Of a stretch of DNA of 64,000 nt, positions 9,528 through 20,415 are shown piece by piece (the first letter of the stretch is position 1; each line of letters opens with the position of its first letter). A model generated the notes under the pieces. The model had not been told where the DNA came from. It was given only the letters and a program-made list of their open reading frames with translations, and made no database searches. The position numbers and the translations under genes were made by a program. Source of the DNA: Saccharum officinarum (taxonomy: Eukaryota > Streptophyta > Magnoliopsida > Poales > Poaceae). The DNA lies in assembly GCA_020631735.1 (NCBI GenBank), contig CM036223.1:54674456-54738455 (forward strand), in the 5' to 3' direction.

Positions 9528-11783
9528 TGTAAGGTCCTAGATGGCTAGAGGGGGGGGGTGAATAGCCTATAAAAAAATCTACAAGCACCACTAAGCTAAC
9601 TTGTTAGAATAACAAACGGCGTAAAGCGAGTTTTGCTTAGCCAAAGGTTGTGATGCAAGCCTCCTATCCACAAGTCTAGTAGATTATGATCTCTAGTTCA
9701 CACAAGAGCTATGTCACTAATTTTACACTAGAGAACAAGCTAACAACACTACTAGCCAAGCTACTACTAGAGCAACACAAGATAATTTAGTAAAGATAAG
9801 TGCAAGAGATAGGATTGTGAATCTTATACCGACGGTGGAGTGAAGATGTTGCCAATCACCAAGATGATATACAATCAATTAATATTGACAACAACACAAT
9901 ATGTAGACCAATCACCGGGAGACAAGAGACACAATATTTTTGTTCACCCGGTGTTCACTTGTGCACCGACAAGCTACGTCACCGGTTGTGTCGACCAACA
10001 CTTAGATGGTTCCTCGGTGTGACCCTCAAGTCACTTGCCCCTCAAGGCACGCCCCGCAAGGCACCGCAAGACTCCACTCTCAAGTGAGGTAACTCAATGA
10101 CACGCGCAATGTAATAGAGTTGCTTTTGGCGTCCCGCCGAGGAAAGCACAAGAACCTCTTACAAATAACCGGAGGTGGCCAAGAACAATCACCTTCTCTT
10201 GCCAACGCCTCCAACAATCTCCAAGCCGGCTAGGAGCGGTACTCTCCAAGAGTAACAAGAAATCCACTGGCTAAACCACCCATAAGTGCCACTAGATGCC
10301 CTCAAGCTATGCAATGCACTTTGGGATCACTCAATCTCACTTTTGATTTGCAATCAAGCAAGGGAGATGAGTGGGAGGAGTTGCTTTTGCTCAAAGGATG
10401 CACAAGAGTGTTAGAAATGCCAAGCTGCCTCCCCAAGGGCCGGCCAACGAGTATTTATAAGCACCCCAAACAAATAGAGCCGTTGCAACTCCACTGACCG
10501 TTTTTTCGGGACGACCGGACGCGCCGGTCGAAACTGACCGGACGCGCTCAACCGCGTCCGGTCCTCCAACGGTCACTGCGCCTCACCGGTCAAACCAACG
10601 ACCGGACGCGCCCTAGACAACGACCGGACGCGCCGGTCCCGATGACCGGACGCGCCTGTCGAATGACCGGACGCGCCGATCCGCTCAGCACCCGCGCCCG
10701 CGAAACAACGACCGGACGCGCTCCTCTCAACGACCGGACGCGACAGTGCCCGCGTCCGGTGTGAGTCCAGTAAGCTCCTTTGACGACCGGACGCGTCCGA
10801 TCGTGTGTGACCGGACGCGCCTCGCGTCCGATCGTCCTCTGTGAACCTCAGTTCCTTCTGGGTGCATGACCGGACGCGCCGGTCCCGTGAGTCACCGGAC
10901 GCGCCGGTAGCAAACCCTAGCACCCGCGCGCCTGAAACCGCGCTGTACTGACCGGACGCGTCCGGTCACACCGTGACCGCGTCCGGTGCAGCGTCCGGTC
11001 ACCTCAGTGACCCCGTTCGCCTCCGTTTCTTTTCCAACTTTCGGCGTAGTGGAAAATAGGCATTTCATTTCCCCGAAATCGCCTGAATCCCGCGCTCGCA
11101 CGCTCGGCGGGAGGGAGAGAGGAACCCAAACCCCTCTCTACCCGCAAACCACAGCGTGACCAACGCCACCTTTGCAAATGTGCCAACACCATCAAGTGTA
11201 CATCTCCATGTGCTTGTGTGTTAGCTTTTTCTCAATCATTTTCAAAGGTTTTCCAATTAGCTCACTAGGCCCTACATGCAATGCACTTCATGAATTCACC
11301 TAGTGGCACCCGTGCGTCGAATAACCGATAAGACTTCCCCTCTTAATAGTTCGGCTATCGATCCTAAACCACTCACACCCTCTATGGTGTCTTGAGTGTA
11401 AAACAAAATGGCCCTTTGGTTATACCTTTGCCTTGAGCCCCTTTTGTTTCTCCAAATGATATGATCCACTTCATATCATCACATGACCGTCTCGATCCAT
11501 CGACCTTGACTTCACTTGCTCTTCACCGTTGCATCGGTCCGTCGGCGCCAAGTCTTGCTCAAGCTTCACCATCGCATGGTCCCTCGCTTCGAAGCCTTGA
11601 CTTGCCCTTCACCTTCACGACCGGTCCATCGAGCCAAGCCTCATCTTGGTCTTCATCATCTTGGTCACATGAGTCAATGTCATGTCTCATATGCAATGAC
11701 CACCTTTATCTAAATCATCCACTTAGATACAAGGGTTAGTCCTAGGTTTCATCAATTAGCCAAAACCAAACTAGGGACTTTCA
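9528..11783 (-). repeat. Element B 3' LTR (left copy)
   Basis: 2256 bp, on the plus strand TGTAAGGTCC...GGGACTTTCA. It holds the palindrome array and TATA box in minus orientation. It has three more Gs in the G run near 9550 and a 4-bp difference near 10206 relative to the other LTR. Confidence 0.95.
10452..11010 (-). promoter_or_regulatory. Promoter region of B 3' LTR: palindrome array plus TATA
   Basis: Minus-strand TATAAATA at 10452-10459, preceded (higher coordinates) by the CCGGACGCG/CGCGTCCGG array from about 10505 to 11005. The array contains the interspersed motif GAGTCCAGTAAGCTCC near 10763, which recurs in the arrays of C, E, F and H. Confidence 0.75.
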
Positions 11784-11800
11784 ATCTCCCCCTTTTTGGT
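11784..11800 (-). other. Element B polypurine tract
   Basis: On the minus strand ACCAAAAAGGGGGAGAT directly abutting the LTR start TGAAAG; it primes plus-strand DNA synthesis. Confidence 0.9.
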
Positions 11801-12836
11801 AATTGATGACAACCCTCACAAAGATGATTTTGATAATAAAAGTTTTGAACTTGTCATACTTGTCCAATCATTTTGCTCATAAGTAAAGTTTGGACAATTA
11901 TCACAAGCTCGGTTTTGGTAGCATTAGCTCCCCCTACATATGTGCATAGAGTTTGGATTGAAAGCTTTGCACATATGCATAGATAGAAGTGTTGGGAGAG
12001 TAATTCTACCAAAATGATGCTAAGGTGTAAGAAATGGACCTTTGAAGCGTGATACTAATCGGAGTTGCCTTTTACACCATCCTTAGCATCATGAAGTAAC
12101 TAGACATCCATCAAAACTCAAGGACCCCGTGAGATCAACATTATATGCAAAGGTTCTTGGACCACTTGTAAAGCTAACCACTTGTAAAGCTTTAGGCATG
12201 TCTAGATACCACAAGTAAACTATTCATATGCATGCTAGGTAGATCATTGCATCATCCAATTTCTATACTAGCATTGCACCACACAAGCATGTATATTGAA
12301 TTTAAATACATGTGCAATGAGCAAGTCATATGAGAATGCACAAACAAATGCAACAACTTTGTTTATGAGCTTGCTCCCCCTACTTGTGTGCATCAACAAA
12401 TTTTATTTACCCCTTTATCAAGTTGAATCATCTTTTTCTCTCATAAATTTTATTTACCCCTTTATCAAGTTGAATCATCTTTTTCTCTCCCCCTTTGTCA
12501 ACAACTTACCCAAAAATGGGTCAAATTGTGGAGAGAAGGAAAAAATGTTTGATGGAGTAGATTGAATTAAACACTTATAGCAACTCTTCTAGATTCAACA
12601 CTAGGTTTACAAGCTCACAAACATGTCATATGCCACCACTAGATCAAAATAAGCATAGAAGCAATAGTGGTAACATATATCCATCAAATTCATTTGATTT
12701 ATCATGAATGCTTATGCGTACCACTTATTATGTCTACATGCTCTATCAAGTCCTTAGCATAGGATGAAAGACATGTCAATCAATTTTACCTTGCAATGTC
12801 GAAGGAGAGGCATGTCAATAAGTGGGTGGAGTGCAT
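11801..12836 (-). other. Element B 3' non-coding region
   Basis: About 1 kb between the pol stop and the PPT with no credible ORF. It has several CTCCCCCT tracts (PPT-like on the minus strand) near 11929, 12375 and 12488 and a 47-bp tandem duplication at 12398-12489. Confidence 0.7.
12398..12489. repeat. 47-bp tandem duplication
   Basis: Two near-identical copies of a unit beginning AAATTTTATTTACCCCTTTA, the second starting at 12445, in the 3' non-coding region of B. Confidence 0.85.
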
Positions 12837-15800
12837 TCAACTCATGTTTGAGAAATCAAGAATGTTCAATTCATTTCTTAGCTTGCAAAACCTCTTTTCA
12901 TCAAGTGGCTTAGTGAGAATATCGGCAAGTTGATCATCGGTGCCAACACTTTCAATGGCAATATCTCCCTTTTGTTGATGATCTCTAATGAAATGATGTC
13001 TTATGTCAATATGCTTTGTTCTTCCATGTTGAACCGGGTTTTGTATCATCTTGATTGCACTTTCATTATCACATAGCAATGGCACATTCTTGAAGTTGAG
13101 GCCATAATCCTTCAAAGTTGATTTCATCCATAACAATTGTGCACAACAACTCCCCGCACTCACATATTCGGCTTCGGCGGTAGAGATTGCCACACTATTT
13201 TGTTTCTTTGAGGACCATGACACAAGTGATCTTCCAAGTAATTGACATGTGCCACTTGTGCTCTTTCTATTGATCTTGCAACCCCCATAGTCGGAGTCCG
13301 AATATCCAATCAATTCAAACTTTGACCCCTTGGGATACCATAGTCCAACATCTCTTGTTTGCTTCAAGTACCTCAATATTCTTTTTGCGGCCGTGAGATG
13401 ACTCTCTCTAGGTGAGGCTTGATATCTAGCACACATGCAAACACTAAACATGACATCCGGCCTTGATGCGGTGACATAGAGTAGACTTCCAATCAAAGAC
13501 CGATATTCCTTTTGATTCACCATTTTGCCATCAAGATCACTATCCAAATTGCCATTTGTGCCCATTGGAGTTGAAATTGGCTTTGCATCTTGCATTCCAA
13601 ACTTCTTCAACATGTCCCTTATGTATTTCCCTTGACTCACAAATGTTCCATTCTTCAATTGCTTGACTTGGAGACCAAGGAAGTAGCTAAGTTCACCAAT
13701 CATAGACATTTCAAACTCTTTGGCCATCATAGCACCAAATTCTTCACAATAAGCTTGATTGGTTGATCCAAAGATGATGTCATCAACATATATTTGCACT
13801 ATGAATAGATCATTTCCAATCTTCTTGGTGAATAGAGTAGTATCAACCTTGCCCATTTTGAATCCCTTAGAGAGAAGGAAATCCCTTAGCCTCTCATACC
13901 ATGCTCTAGGTGCTTGCTTTAAGCCATATAAAGCCTTCTTCAACTTGTAGACATGGTTGGGTTTCTTGTCATCTTCAAATCCGGGCGGTTGCTCAACAAA
14001 TACTAACTCATTGATGATCCCATTGAGAAATGCACTTTTGACATCCATTTGATATAGTTTGATATTGTGTGCACAAGCATAAGCCAATAGAATCCTTATT
14101 GCCTCTAATCTTGCCACGGGAGCATATGTTTCATCATAGTCAAGACCTTCAACTTGAGTGTAACCTTGAGCAACTAGTCTTGCTTTGTTTCTCACTACAA
14201 TGCCATCTTGATCTTGCTTGTTTTTAAACACCCACTTGGTTCCAATCACATTGTAGTCATTTGGCCTTTCTACCAATTCCCAAACATTATTTCTTGTGAA
14301 ATTGTTTAGTTCTTCTTGCATAGCCATAATCCAATCGGCATCCCTCAAAGCTTCTTCTATCTTCTTTGGTTCTATGGTTGACACAAATGATGCATGCTCA
14401 CAAAACATAGTCAATCTTGATCTTGTTTGCACACCACTTCTAATATCACCAATAACACTATCAATGGGGTGATCTCTTGCAACATGTTGTGGTTGGAGTA
14501 CTTGCACTTGATTGCTTGAGCTTGGTTGATCACTTGATGTATCTTGATGAGATGAACTAGCACCATGATCTTGCACTTGAGAGTCACTAACTAGCTTGAA
14601 TGGAGAATTGAGCACTTGATCTTTATCATCATCTTGAATATCAATAACTTGCTTTGCTCTAATGTCCCCAATGTCCATGTTCTTCATTGCTTCCACCAAT
14701 AGAGTTCCACTAACATCATCTAGATTCTCTTCTTCATCTTGTGACCCATTGGTTTCATCAAATTGCACATCATGGACTTCTTCTAGAATGCCACTTGAGT
14801 TGTTCCAAACTCTATAAGCTTTGCTTGTAGTTGAATAACCAAGTAGGAAACCCTCATCACATCTCTTGTCAAACTTCCCCAATCTAGTGCCCTTCTTCAA
14901 GATATAGCATTTGCAACCAAACACCCTAAAGTAAGAAATATTGGGCTTTCTTCCATGAAGTAACTCATATGGGGTCTTCTCTAGCAATGGATGACAATAT
15001 AGTCTATTGATGTAGTAGCAAGCGGTATTGATTGCTTCATCCCAAAATGATTGACTCACATTGTACTCATGAAGCATTGATCTAGCCATATCAAGCAATG
15101 TTCTATTCTTCCTCTCAACTAGGCCATTTGATTGTGGAGTGTACTTGGCCGAGAATTGATGTCCAATACCATAATGATCACAAAGTTCTTCAATTCTTGT
15201 ATTCTTGAACTCACTTCCATTGTCACTTCTCACTTTCTTGATTCTAATCTCAAACTCATTGTGAACTCTAGTGAGAAATGTCTTGAAGGTGTCAAACACT
15301 TCACTTTTGTCACTAAGAAAGAATACCCATGTGAATCTTGTGAAGTCATCCACTATGACAAAGCCATACTTGTTGCCGCCTATGCTTGTATATGTTGTTG
15401 GTCCAAATAGATCCATGTGCATCAACTCAAATGCTTTGCATGTGCTCATTGTACTCTTCTTTGGATGTGAGCTTCCAACTTGCTTTTCGGCTTGACATGC
15501 ACTACAAAGCTTATTCTTCTCAAATTCAACATCTTTCAAACCATTGACAAGATTGTGAGTTGTAAGCTTCTTCAATTGTTTCATGCCAACATGACCAAGC
15601 CTTCTATGCCAAAGCCAACCCATGCTTGATTTGGAGACTAAGCAAGTTGTCAAAGAAGTTTCTCTAGCATTGAAGTCAACTAGGTAGAGATTCTCATATC
15701 TAAAGCCCTTGAATGCCACATTTGAACCATCCACACTAATAACTTCCACATCATCAACCCCAAAGATGCATTTGTAGCCTAGATCACATATTTGTGCCAC

Positions 15801-16037
15801 GGATAGAAGATTGAAATCCAAACTTTCAACTAGCAACACATTTGAGATACTCATGTCATTTGATATTGCAATCTTGCCCAAGCCAATAACCTTGCCTTTC
15901 TTGTTATTGCCAAATGTGATAGAATCAACACCACTGTCATTGTCATTGATTGAATCAAACATTCTTGATGTACCGGTCATGTGTTGAGTGCACCCACTAT
16001 CAATAATCCAATGCCTTCCTCCGGCTTTGTAATTGAC
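12837..16037 (-). CDS. pol: Element B pol polyprotein (PR-IN-RT-RH), open
   Basis: An uninterrupted copia polyprotein of about 1066 codons, open from GTC at 16035-16037 just after the TAG of the junction. The first ATG, at 15978-15980, would cut the protease, so a fused or spliced start is likely. Protease DSGCTQHMTG is near 15975-16005. Counting from that ATG, the integrase zinc finger is H125/H130 and C159/C162, and the integrase triad is D190, D253 and E289. RT has YVDD at about residue 730 (13780-13791), and RNase H has YSDSDYGG and TAEAEYVSAG motifs. It ends NILDFSNMS, like E. All catalytic motifs I looked for are present and no stop interrupts it. It lies 11 nt from the gag stop and in a different frame (B gag -1/+2). 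Confidence 0.93.
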   Translation of the reverse strand, partial: VNYKAGGRHWIIDSGCTQHMTGTSRMFDSINDNDSGVDSITFGNNKKGKVIGLGKIAISNDMSISNVLLVESLDFNLLSVAQICDLGYKCIFGVDDVEVISVDGSNVAFKGFRYENLYLVDFNARETSLTTCLVSKSSMGWLWHRRLGHVGMKQLKKLTTHNLVNGLKDVEFEKNKLCSACQAEKQVGSSHPKKSTMSTCKAFELMHMDLFGPTTYTSIGGNKYGFVIVDDFTRFTWVFFLSDKSEVFDTFKTFLTRVHNEFEIRIKKVRSDNGSEFKNTRIEELCDHYGIGHQFSAKYTPQSNGLVERKNRTLLDMARSMLHEYNVSQSFWDEAINTACYYINRLYCHPLLEKTPYELLHGRKPNISYFRVFGCKCYILKKGTRLGKFDKRCDEGFLLGYSTTSKAYRVWNNSSGILEEVHDVQFDETNGSQDEEENLDDVSGTLLVEAMKNMDIGDIRAKQVIDIQDDDKDQVLNSPFKLVSDSQVQDHGASSSHQDTSSDQPSSSNQVQVLQPQHVARDHPIDSVIGDIRSGVQTRSRLTMFCEHASFVSTIEPKKIEEALRDADWIMAMQEELNNFTRNNVWELVERPNDYNVIGTKWVFKNKQDQDGIVVRNKARLVAQGYTQVEGLDYDETYAPVARLEAIRILLAYACAHNIKLYQMDVKSAFLNGIINELVFVEQPPGFEDDKKPNHVYKLKKALYGLKQAPRAWYERLRDFLLSKGFKMGKVDTTLFTKKIGNDLFIVQIYVDDIIFGSTNQAYCEEFGAMMAKEFEMSMIGELSYFLGLQVKQLKNGTFVSQGKYIRDMLKKFGMQDAKPISTPMGTNGNLDSDLDGKMVNQKEYRSLIGSLLYVTASRPDVMFSVCMCARYQASPRESHLTAAKRILRYLKQTRDVGLWYPKGSKFELIGYSDSDYGGCKINRKSTSGTCQLLGRSLVSWSSKKQNSVAISTAEAEYVSAGSCCAQLLWMKSTLKDYGLNFKNVPLLCDNESAIKMIQNPVQHGRTKHIDIRHHFIRDHQQKGDIAIESVGTDDQLADILTKPLDEKRFCKLRNELNILDFSNMS

Positions 16038-16048
16038 CTACAAGCAAA
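16038..16048 (-). other. Gag/pol junction with splice-acceptor-like TGTAG|GT (element B)
   Basis: On the minus strand TTTGCTTGTAG followed by GTCAATTACAA, directly after the gag TGA (16049-16051). Compare 4224-4237 and 35821-35832. Confidence 0.5.
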
Positions 16049-18106
16049 TCAATGAAGCTTAGGTACCCATTTTTGCTTGGGTCCTTGTAGGTTAGTAACT
16101 AGGCTCTTTGGTACCCAAATAGCCTTCTTCTTTGGGCCCACAATTGGTGTACCAACAAACTTAGCTTGCACACCCTTCACACCCTTGGTAAGCACATAGC
16201 AAGAATCAAAAGGTATAGCATTAACAAAGTTCTTGCTTTGGTTCTTTTTATTGCAATTATGCTCTAGGTGCCCAACTTGCTTGCATCTATTGCAAAACCG
16301 ACCATTGCCCTTCACAAAGCTAGGCTTTGGAGTTGCAAAGGCCGACTTGCCTTTCTTGGGGGTGTAGCCCAATCCCTCTTTGTTAAGAGAGAACCTTTGG
16401 CTACCCAAGCACTTAAGCAAGCGGGCCTCACCACCATAGGCCTTGCCTAGGGCGTGAGTGAGCTCATCCACCTCTCTCTTGAGAGTCTCATTCTCAACCA
16501 TTAGTGAGGTATCACAAGTGAAACCATCACTAGTAGTAGAGGTAGAGTTGGTGGTGGTGGATGAAGAGCTACAAGAAGGGTTAGTATTTGACATGATGAT
16601 AGGTTCATTAAAAGATTCATCAATTATATCACATGTAACACCTATATCACATGATACAACAACCTCCTTCTTTGCTTGTTGCTCAAGTAGCAATGAGTGA
16701 GCTTTTTCAAGCTTGGAATGAGCCTTATCAAGATCCTCATGGTCTTCCACTAGACTCTCATGAGTGGTCTTAAGCTCACCAAGAACTTTCTCAAGTATTG
16801 CTACTTTCATTGAAAGCTTCTTGCACTCCTTGTTCTTGGCAATAGCTATGTCTCTAGTTTGTTGCAACAAGTCATATAGTTGTTCTTTAGTTGGTTCATC
16901 ATCATCATCATTTTCATTATCATATTTATCATTATCACTATCATGAACATATTCCATTTCACTTTCATCATCACTTTCATCATATAATACCTTAGCTTCT
17001 TTGGCCATGAAGCATGAAGAGGATGAATCAAATAGTAAAGGCTTCTTAGCAATGGAAGCAAAAGCCTTGTTGGATGATTCTTCTTCTTCTTCTTCATCAT
17101 CACTTTCCCAAGTGGCCACATAGACTCCATTCTTGCCTTTCTTGAATGTTATCTTGGCTTCTTTCTTTTTCTTCTCAAACTTGCCCCTCTTGTTGTTCTT
17201 CTTCTTATCATAGGGACATTCGGCTTGAAGATGTTCGGTGCTATCACAATTGAAGCACCTCCTTTGTTGCTCATTGCTCTTGAAGTTGTCATTTCTCTTT
17301 TTGAAGCCTTTTCTCTTAATGAACATGTGACCCATTTTCTTGACTACAAAAGCAAATGCCTCATCATCAATTTCATAATCTTCATCTTCACTATTGTCTT
17401 CTTCTTCAATGATGGTAGCTTTGCCCTTGGAGGAGATGGCCTTGAACGCTACGGTCTTCTTCTTCTTTTCATCTTCCACCTTCTCCTTGTCATCAACATC
17501 TTGATCATATTTGTCATAGGTTAATACTTCACCAAGCAAATCATTAGGCTTCATTGCTTCAAGCCCATCTCTTTGCAACATCATGATCAACATCTTGAAT
17601 CTTCTAGGTAAGCTCAATAAGAACTTGTGACAAAAATCTTGATCTTGAGTCTTGTGCCCTAAGCTCTTGAGATCATTGACTATCACTTGCAATCTATGAA
17701 ACATTTCAATGATTGTTTCATCATCCTTTTTCTTGAAGTTCTCAAACTCACTCTTGAGCCCATATAGCTTGGCACTCTTCACAACCTTAGTGCCTTCATA
17801 TGTCTCACTCAACCTTGTCCATACTTCACTAGCCAATTCCAAATCTTTGATGCCCTCAAACACTTTTGTGTCAATACCATTATAGAGTGTATTGAGAGCC
17901 ATTCTATTGCATGTTCTATTTGCTCTATCTTCATCGGTGAGATGATTAGGATCAATGATAGCAAAATCATTCTCGGTGACTTGCAATACTCTCTCATGAA
18001 TAGAACCAAGGTACATTGTCATCTTTCTCTTCCAATGAGCAAAAGAACTAACACCATCAAAGAACGGTGGCTTGCCCCCAACATGATTGAACACAATTTG
18101 AGCCAT
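16049..18106 (-). CDS. gag: Element B gag, open
   Basis: 685 codons. It starts MAQIVFNHVGGKPPFFDG at 18106, 46 nt inside the PBS. The N-terminal 200 residues are the copia gag (UBN2) domain. Lysine-rich and acidic tracts follow, with a first CCHC knuckle (CFNCDSTEHLQAEC, about residues 285-298), a long acidic and coiled-coil region, then a second knuckle (CNRCKQVGHLEHNC) near residue 625. The C-terminus is KAIWVPKSLV and KWVPKLH. It is collinear with E gag at 33643-35820. The protein would form the particle and bind genomic RNA in the cytoplasm. No frame break is seen. Confidence 0.93.
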   Translation of the reverse strand: MAQIVFNHVGGKPPFFDGVSSFAHWKRKMTMYLGSIHERVLQVTENDFAIIDPNHLTDEDRANRTCNRMALNTLYNGIDTKVFEGIKDLELASEVWTRLSETYEGTKVVKSAKLYGLKSEFENFKKKDDETIIEMFHRLQVIVNDLKSLGHKTQDQDFCHKFLLSLPRRFKMLIMMLQRDGLEAMKPNDLLGEVLTYDKYDQDVDDKEKVEDEKKKKTVAFKAISSKGKATIIEEEDNSEDEDYEIDDEAFAFVVKKMGHMFIKRKGFKKRNDNFKSNEQQRRCFNCDSTEHLQAECPYDKKKNNKRGKFEKKKKEAKITFKKGKNGVYVATWESDDEEEEEESSNKAFASIAKKPLLFDSSSSCFMAKEAKVLYDESDDESEMEYVHDSDNDKYDNENDDDDEPTKEQLYDLLQQTRDIAIAKNKECKKLSMKVAILEKVLGELKTTHESLVEDHEDLDKAHSKLEKAHSLLLEQQAKKEVVVSCDIGVTCDIIDESFNEPIIMSNTNPSCSSSSTTTNSTSTTSDGFTCDTSLMVENETLKREVDELTHALGKAYGGEARLLKCLGSQRFSLNKEGLGYTPKKGKSAFATPKPSFVKGNGRFCNRCKQVGHLEHNCNKKNQSKNFVNAIPFDSCYVLTKGVKGVQAKFVGTPIVGPKKKAIWVPKSLVTNLQGPKQKWVPKLH

Positions 18107-18152
18107 TTTTCACACCGAAGGATGTTAAGCCTTGATTAAAACGGTGACCACT

Positions 18153-18164
18153 GCTCTGATACCA
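18153..18164 (-). other. Element B primer binding site
   Basis: Minus-strand TGGTATCAGAGC, a perfect match to the 3' end of initiator tRNA-Met, two bases from the 5' LTR. Confidence 0.93.
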
Positions 18165-18166
18165 CT

Positions 18167-20415
18167 TGTAAGGTCCTAGATGGCTAGAGGGGGGTGAATA
18201 GCCTATAAAAAAATCTACAAGCACCACTAAGCTAACTTGTTAGAATAACAAACGGCGTAAAGCGAGTTTTGCTTAGCCAAAGGTTGTGATGCAAGCCTCC
18301 TATCCACAAGTCTAGTAGATTATGATCTCTAGTTCACACAAGAGCTATGTCACTAATTTTACACTAGAGAACAAGCTAACAACACTACTAGCCAAGCTAC
18401 TACTAGAGCAACACAAGATAATTTAGTAAAGATAAGTGCAAGAGATAGGATTGTGAATCTTATACCGACGGTGGAGTGAAGATGTTGCCAATCACCAAGA
18501 TGATATACAATCAATTAATATTGACAACAACACAATATGTAGACCAATCACCGGGAGACAAGAGACACAATATTTTTGTTCACCCGGTGTTCACTTGTGC
18601 ACCGACAAGCTACGTCACCGGTTGTGTCGACCAACACTTAGATGGTTCCTCGGTGTGACCCTCAAGTCACTTGCCCCTCAAGGCACGCCCCGCAAGGCAC
18701 CGCAAGACTCCACTCTCAAGTGAGGTAACTCAATGACACGCGCAATGTAATAGAGTTGCTTTTGGCGTCCCGCCGAGGAAAGCACAAGAACCTCTTACAA
18801 ATAACCGGAGGTGGCCAAGAACAATCACCTTCTCTTGCCAACGCAACAATCTCCAAGCCGGCTAGGAGCGGTACTCTCCAAGAGTAACAAGAAATCCACT
18901 AGCTAAACCACCCACAAGTGCCACTAGATGCCCTCAAGCTATGCAATGCACTTTGGGATCACTCAATCTCACTTTTGATTTGCAATCAAGCAAGGGAGAT
19001 GAGTGGGAGGAGTTGCTTTTGCTCAAAGGATGCACAAGAGTGTTAGAAATGCCAAGCTGCCTCCCCAAGGGCCGGCCAACGAGTATTTATAAGCACCCCA
19101 AACAAATAGAGCCGTTGCAACTCCACTGACCGTTTTTTCGGGACGACCGGACGCGCCGGTCGAAACTGACCGGACGCGCTCAACCGCGTCCGGTCCTCCA
19201 ACGGTCACTGCGCCTCACCGGTCAAACCAACGACCGGACGCGCCCTAGACAACGACCGGACGCGCCGGTCCCGATGACCGGACGCGCCTGTCGAACGACC
19301 GGACGCGCCGATCCGCTCAGCACCCGCGCCCGCGAAACAACGACCGGACGCGCTCCTCTCAACGACCGGACGCGACAGTGCCCGCGTCCGGTGTGAGTCC
19401 AGTAAGCTCCTTTGACGACCGGACGCGTCCGATCGTGTGTGACCGGACGCGCCTCGCGTCCGATCGTCCTCTGTGAACCTCAGTTCCTTCTGGGTGCATG
19501 ACCGGACGCGCCGGTCCCGTGAGTCACCGGACGCGCCGGTAGCAAACCCTAGCACCCGCGCGCCTGAAACCGCGCTGTACTGACCGGACGCGTCCGGTCA
19601 CACCGTGACCGCGTCCGGTGCAGCGTCCGGTCACCTCAGTGACCCCGTTCGCCTCCGTTTCTTTTCCAACTTTCGGCGTAGTGGAAAATAGGCATTTCAT
19701 TTCCCCGAAATCGCCTGAATCCCGCGCTCGCACGCTCGGCGGGAGGGAGAGAGGAACCCAAACCCCTCTCTACCCGCAAACCACAGCGTGACCAACGCCA
19801 CCTTTGTAAATGTGCCAACACCATCAAGTGTACATCTCCATGTGCTTGTGTGTTAGCTTTTTCTCAATCATTTTCAAAGGTTTTCCAATTAGCTCACTAG
19901 GCCCTACATGCAATGCACTTCATGAATTCACCTAGTGGCACCCGTGCGTCGAATAACCGATAAGACTTCCCCTCTTAATAGTTCGGCTATCGATCCTAAA
20001 CCACTCACACCCTCTATGGTGTCTTGAGTGTAAAACAAAATGGCCCTTTGGTTATACCTTTGCCTTGAGCCCCTTTTGTTTCTCCAAATGATATGATCCA
20101 CTTCATATCATCACATGACCGTCTCGATCCATCGACCTTGACTTCACTTGCTCTTCACCGTTGCATCGGTCCGTCGGCGCCAAGTCTAGCTCAAGCTTCA
20201 CCATCGCATGGTCCCTCGCTTCGAAGCCTTGACTTGCCCTTCACCTTCACGACCGGTCCATCGAGCCAAGCCTCATCTTGGTCTTCATCATCTTGGTCAC
20301 ATGAGTCAATGTCATGTCTCATATGCAATGACCACCTTTATCTAAATCATCCACTTAGATACAAGGGTTAGTCCTAGGTTTCATCAATTAGCCAAAACCA
20401 AACTAGGGACTTTCA
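18167..20415 (-). repeat. Element B 5' LTR (right copy)
   Basis: 2249 bp, nearly identical to 9528-11783. It is followed by the target duplication ACTGC at 20416-20420. Confidence 0.95.
19084..19650 (-). promoter_or_regulatory. Promoter region of B 5' LTR: palindrome array plus TATA
   Basis: Minus-strand TATAAATA at 19084-19091 with the palindrome array at about 19140-19635. This copy should drive B genomic RNA. Confidence 0.75.

Larger units (their letters stand above)
9528..20415 (-). mobile_element. Element B: young, apparently intact SIRE-type Ty1/copia element
   Basis: 10,888 bp inserted in ORF3 of A. The LTRs (9528-11783 and 18167-20415) begin and end TG...CA, and the duplication ACTGC lies at 9523-9527 and 20416-20420. 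PBS, PPT, gag and pol are all present, and both ORFs are open. Comparing the LTRs by eye I count about five substitutions and two indels in 2.25 kb (about 0.2%). This implies insertion within roughly the last hundred thousand years at the usual grass rate. It is the best candidate in the window for recent or present activity. Confidence 0.95.

Noticed and set aside
12398..12489. Short direct repeat as a possible CRISPR-like or regulatory array
   Set aside because: Only two abutting copies without spacers in eukaryotic transposon DNA; a simple tandem duplication.
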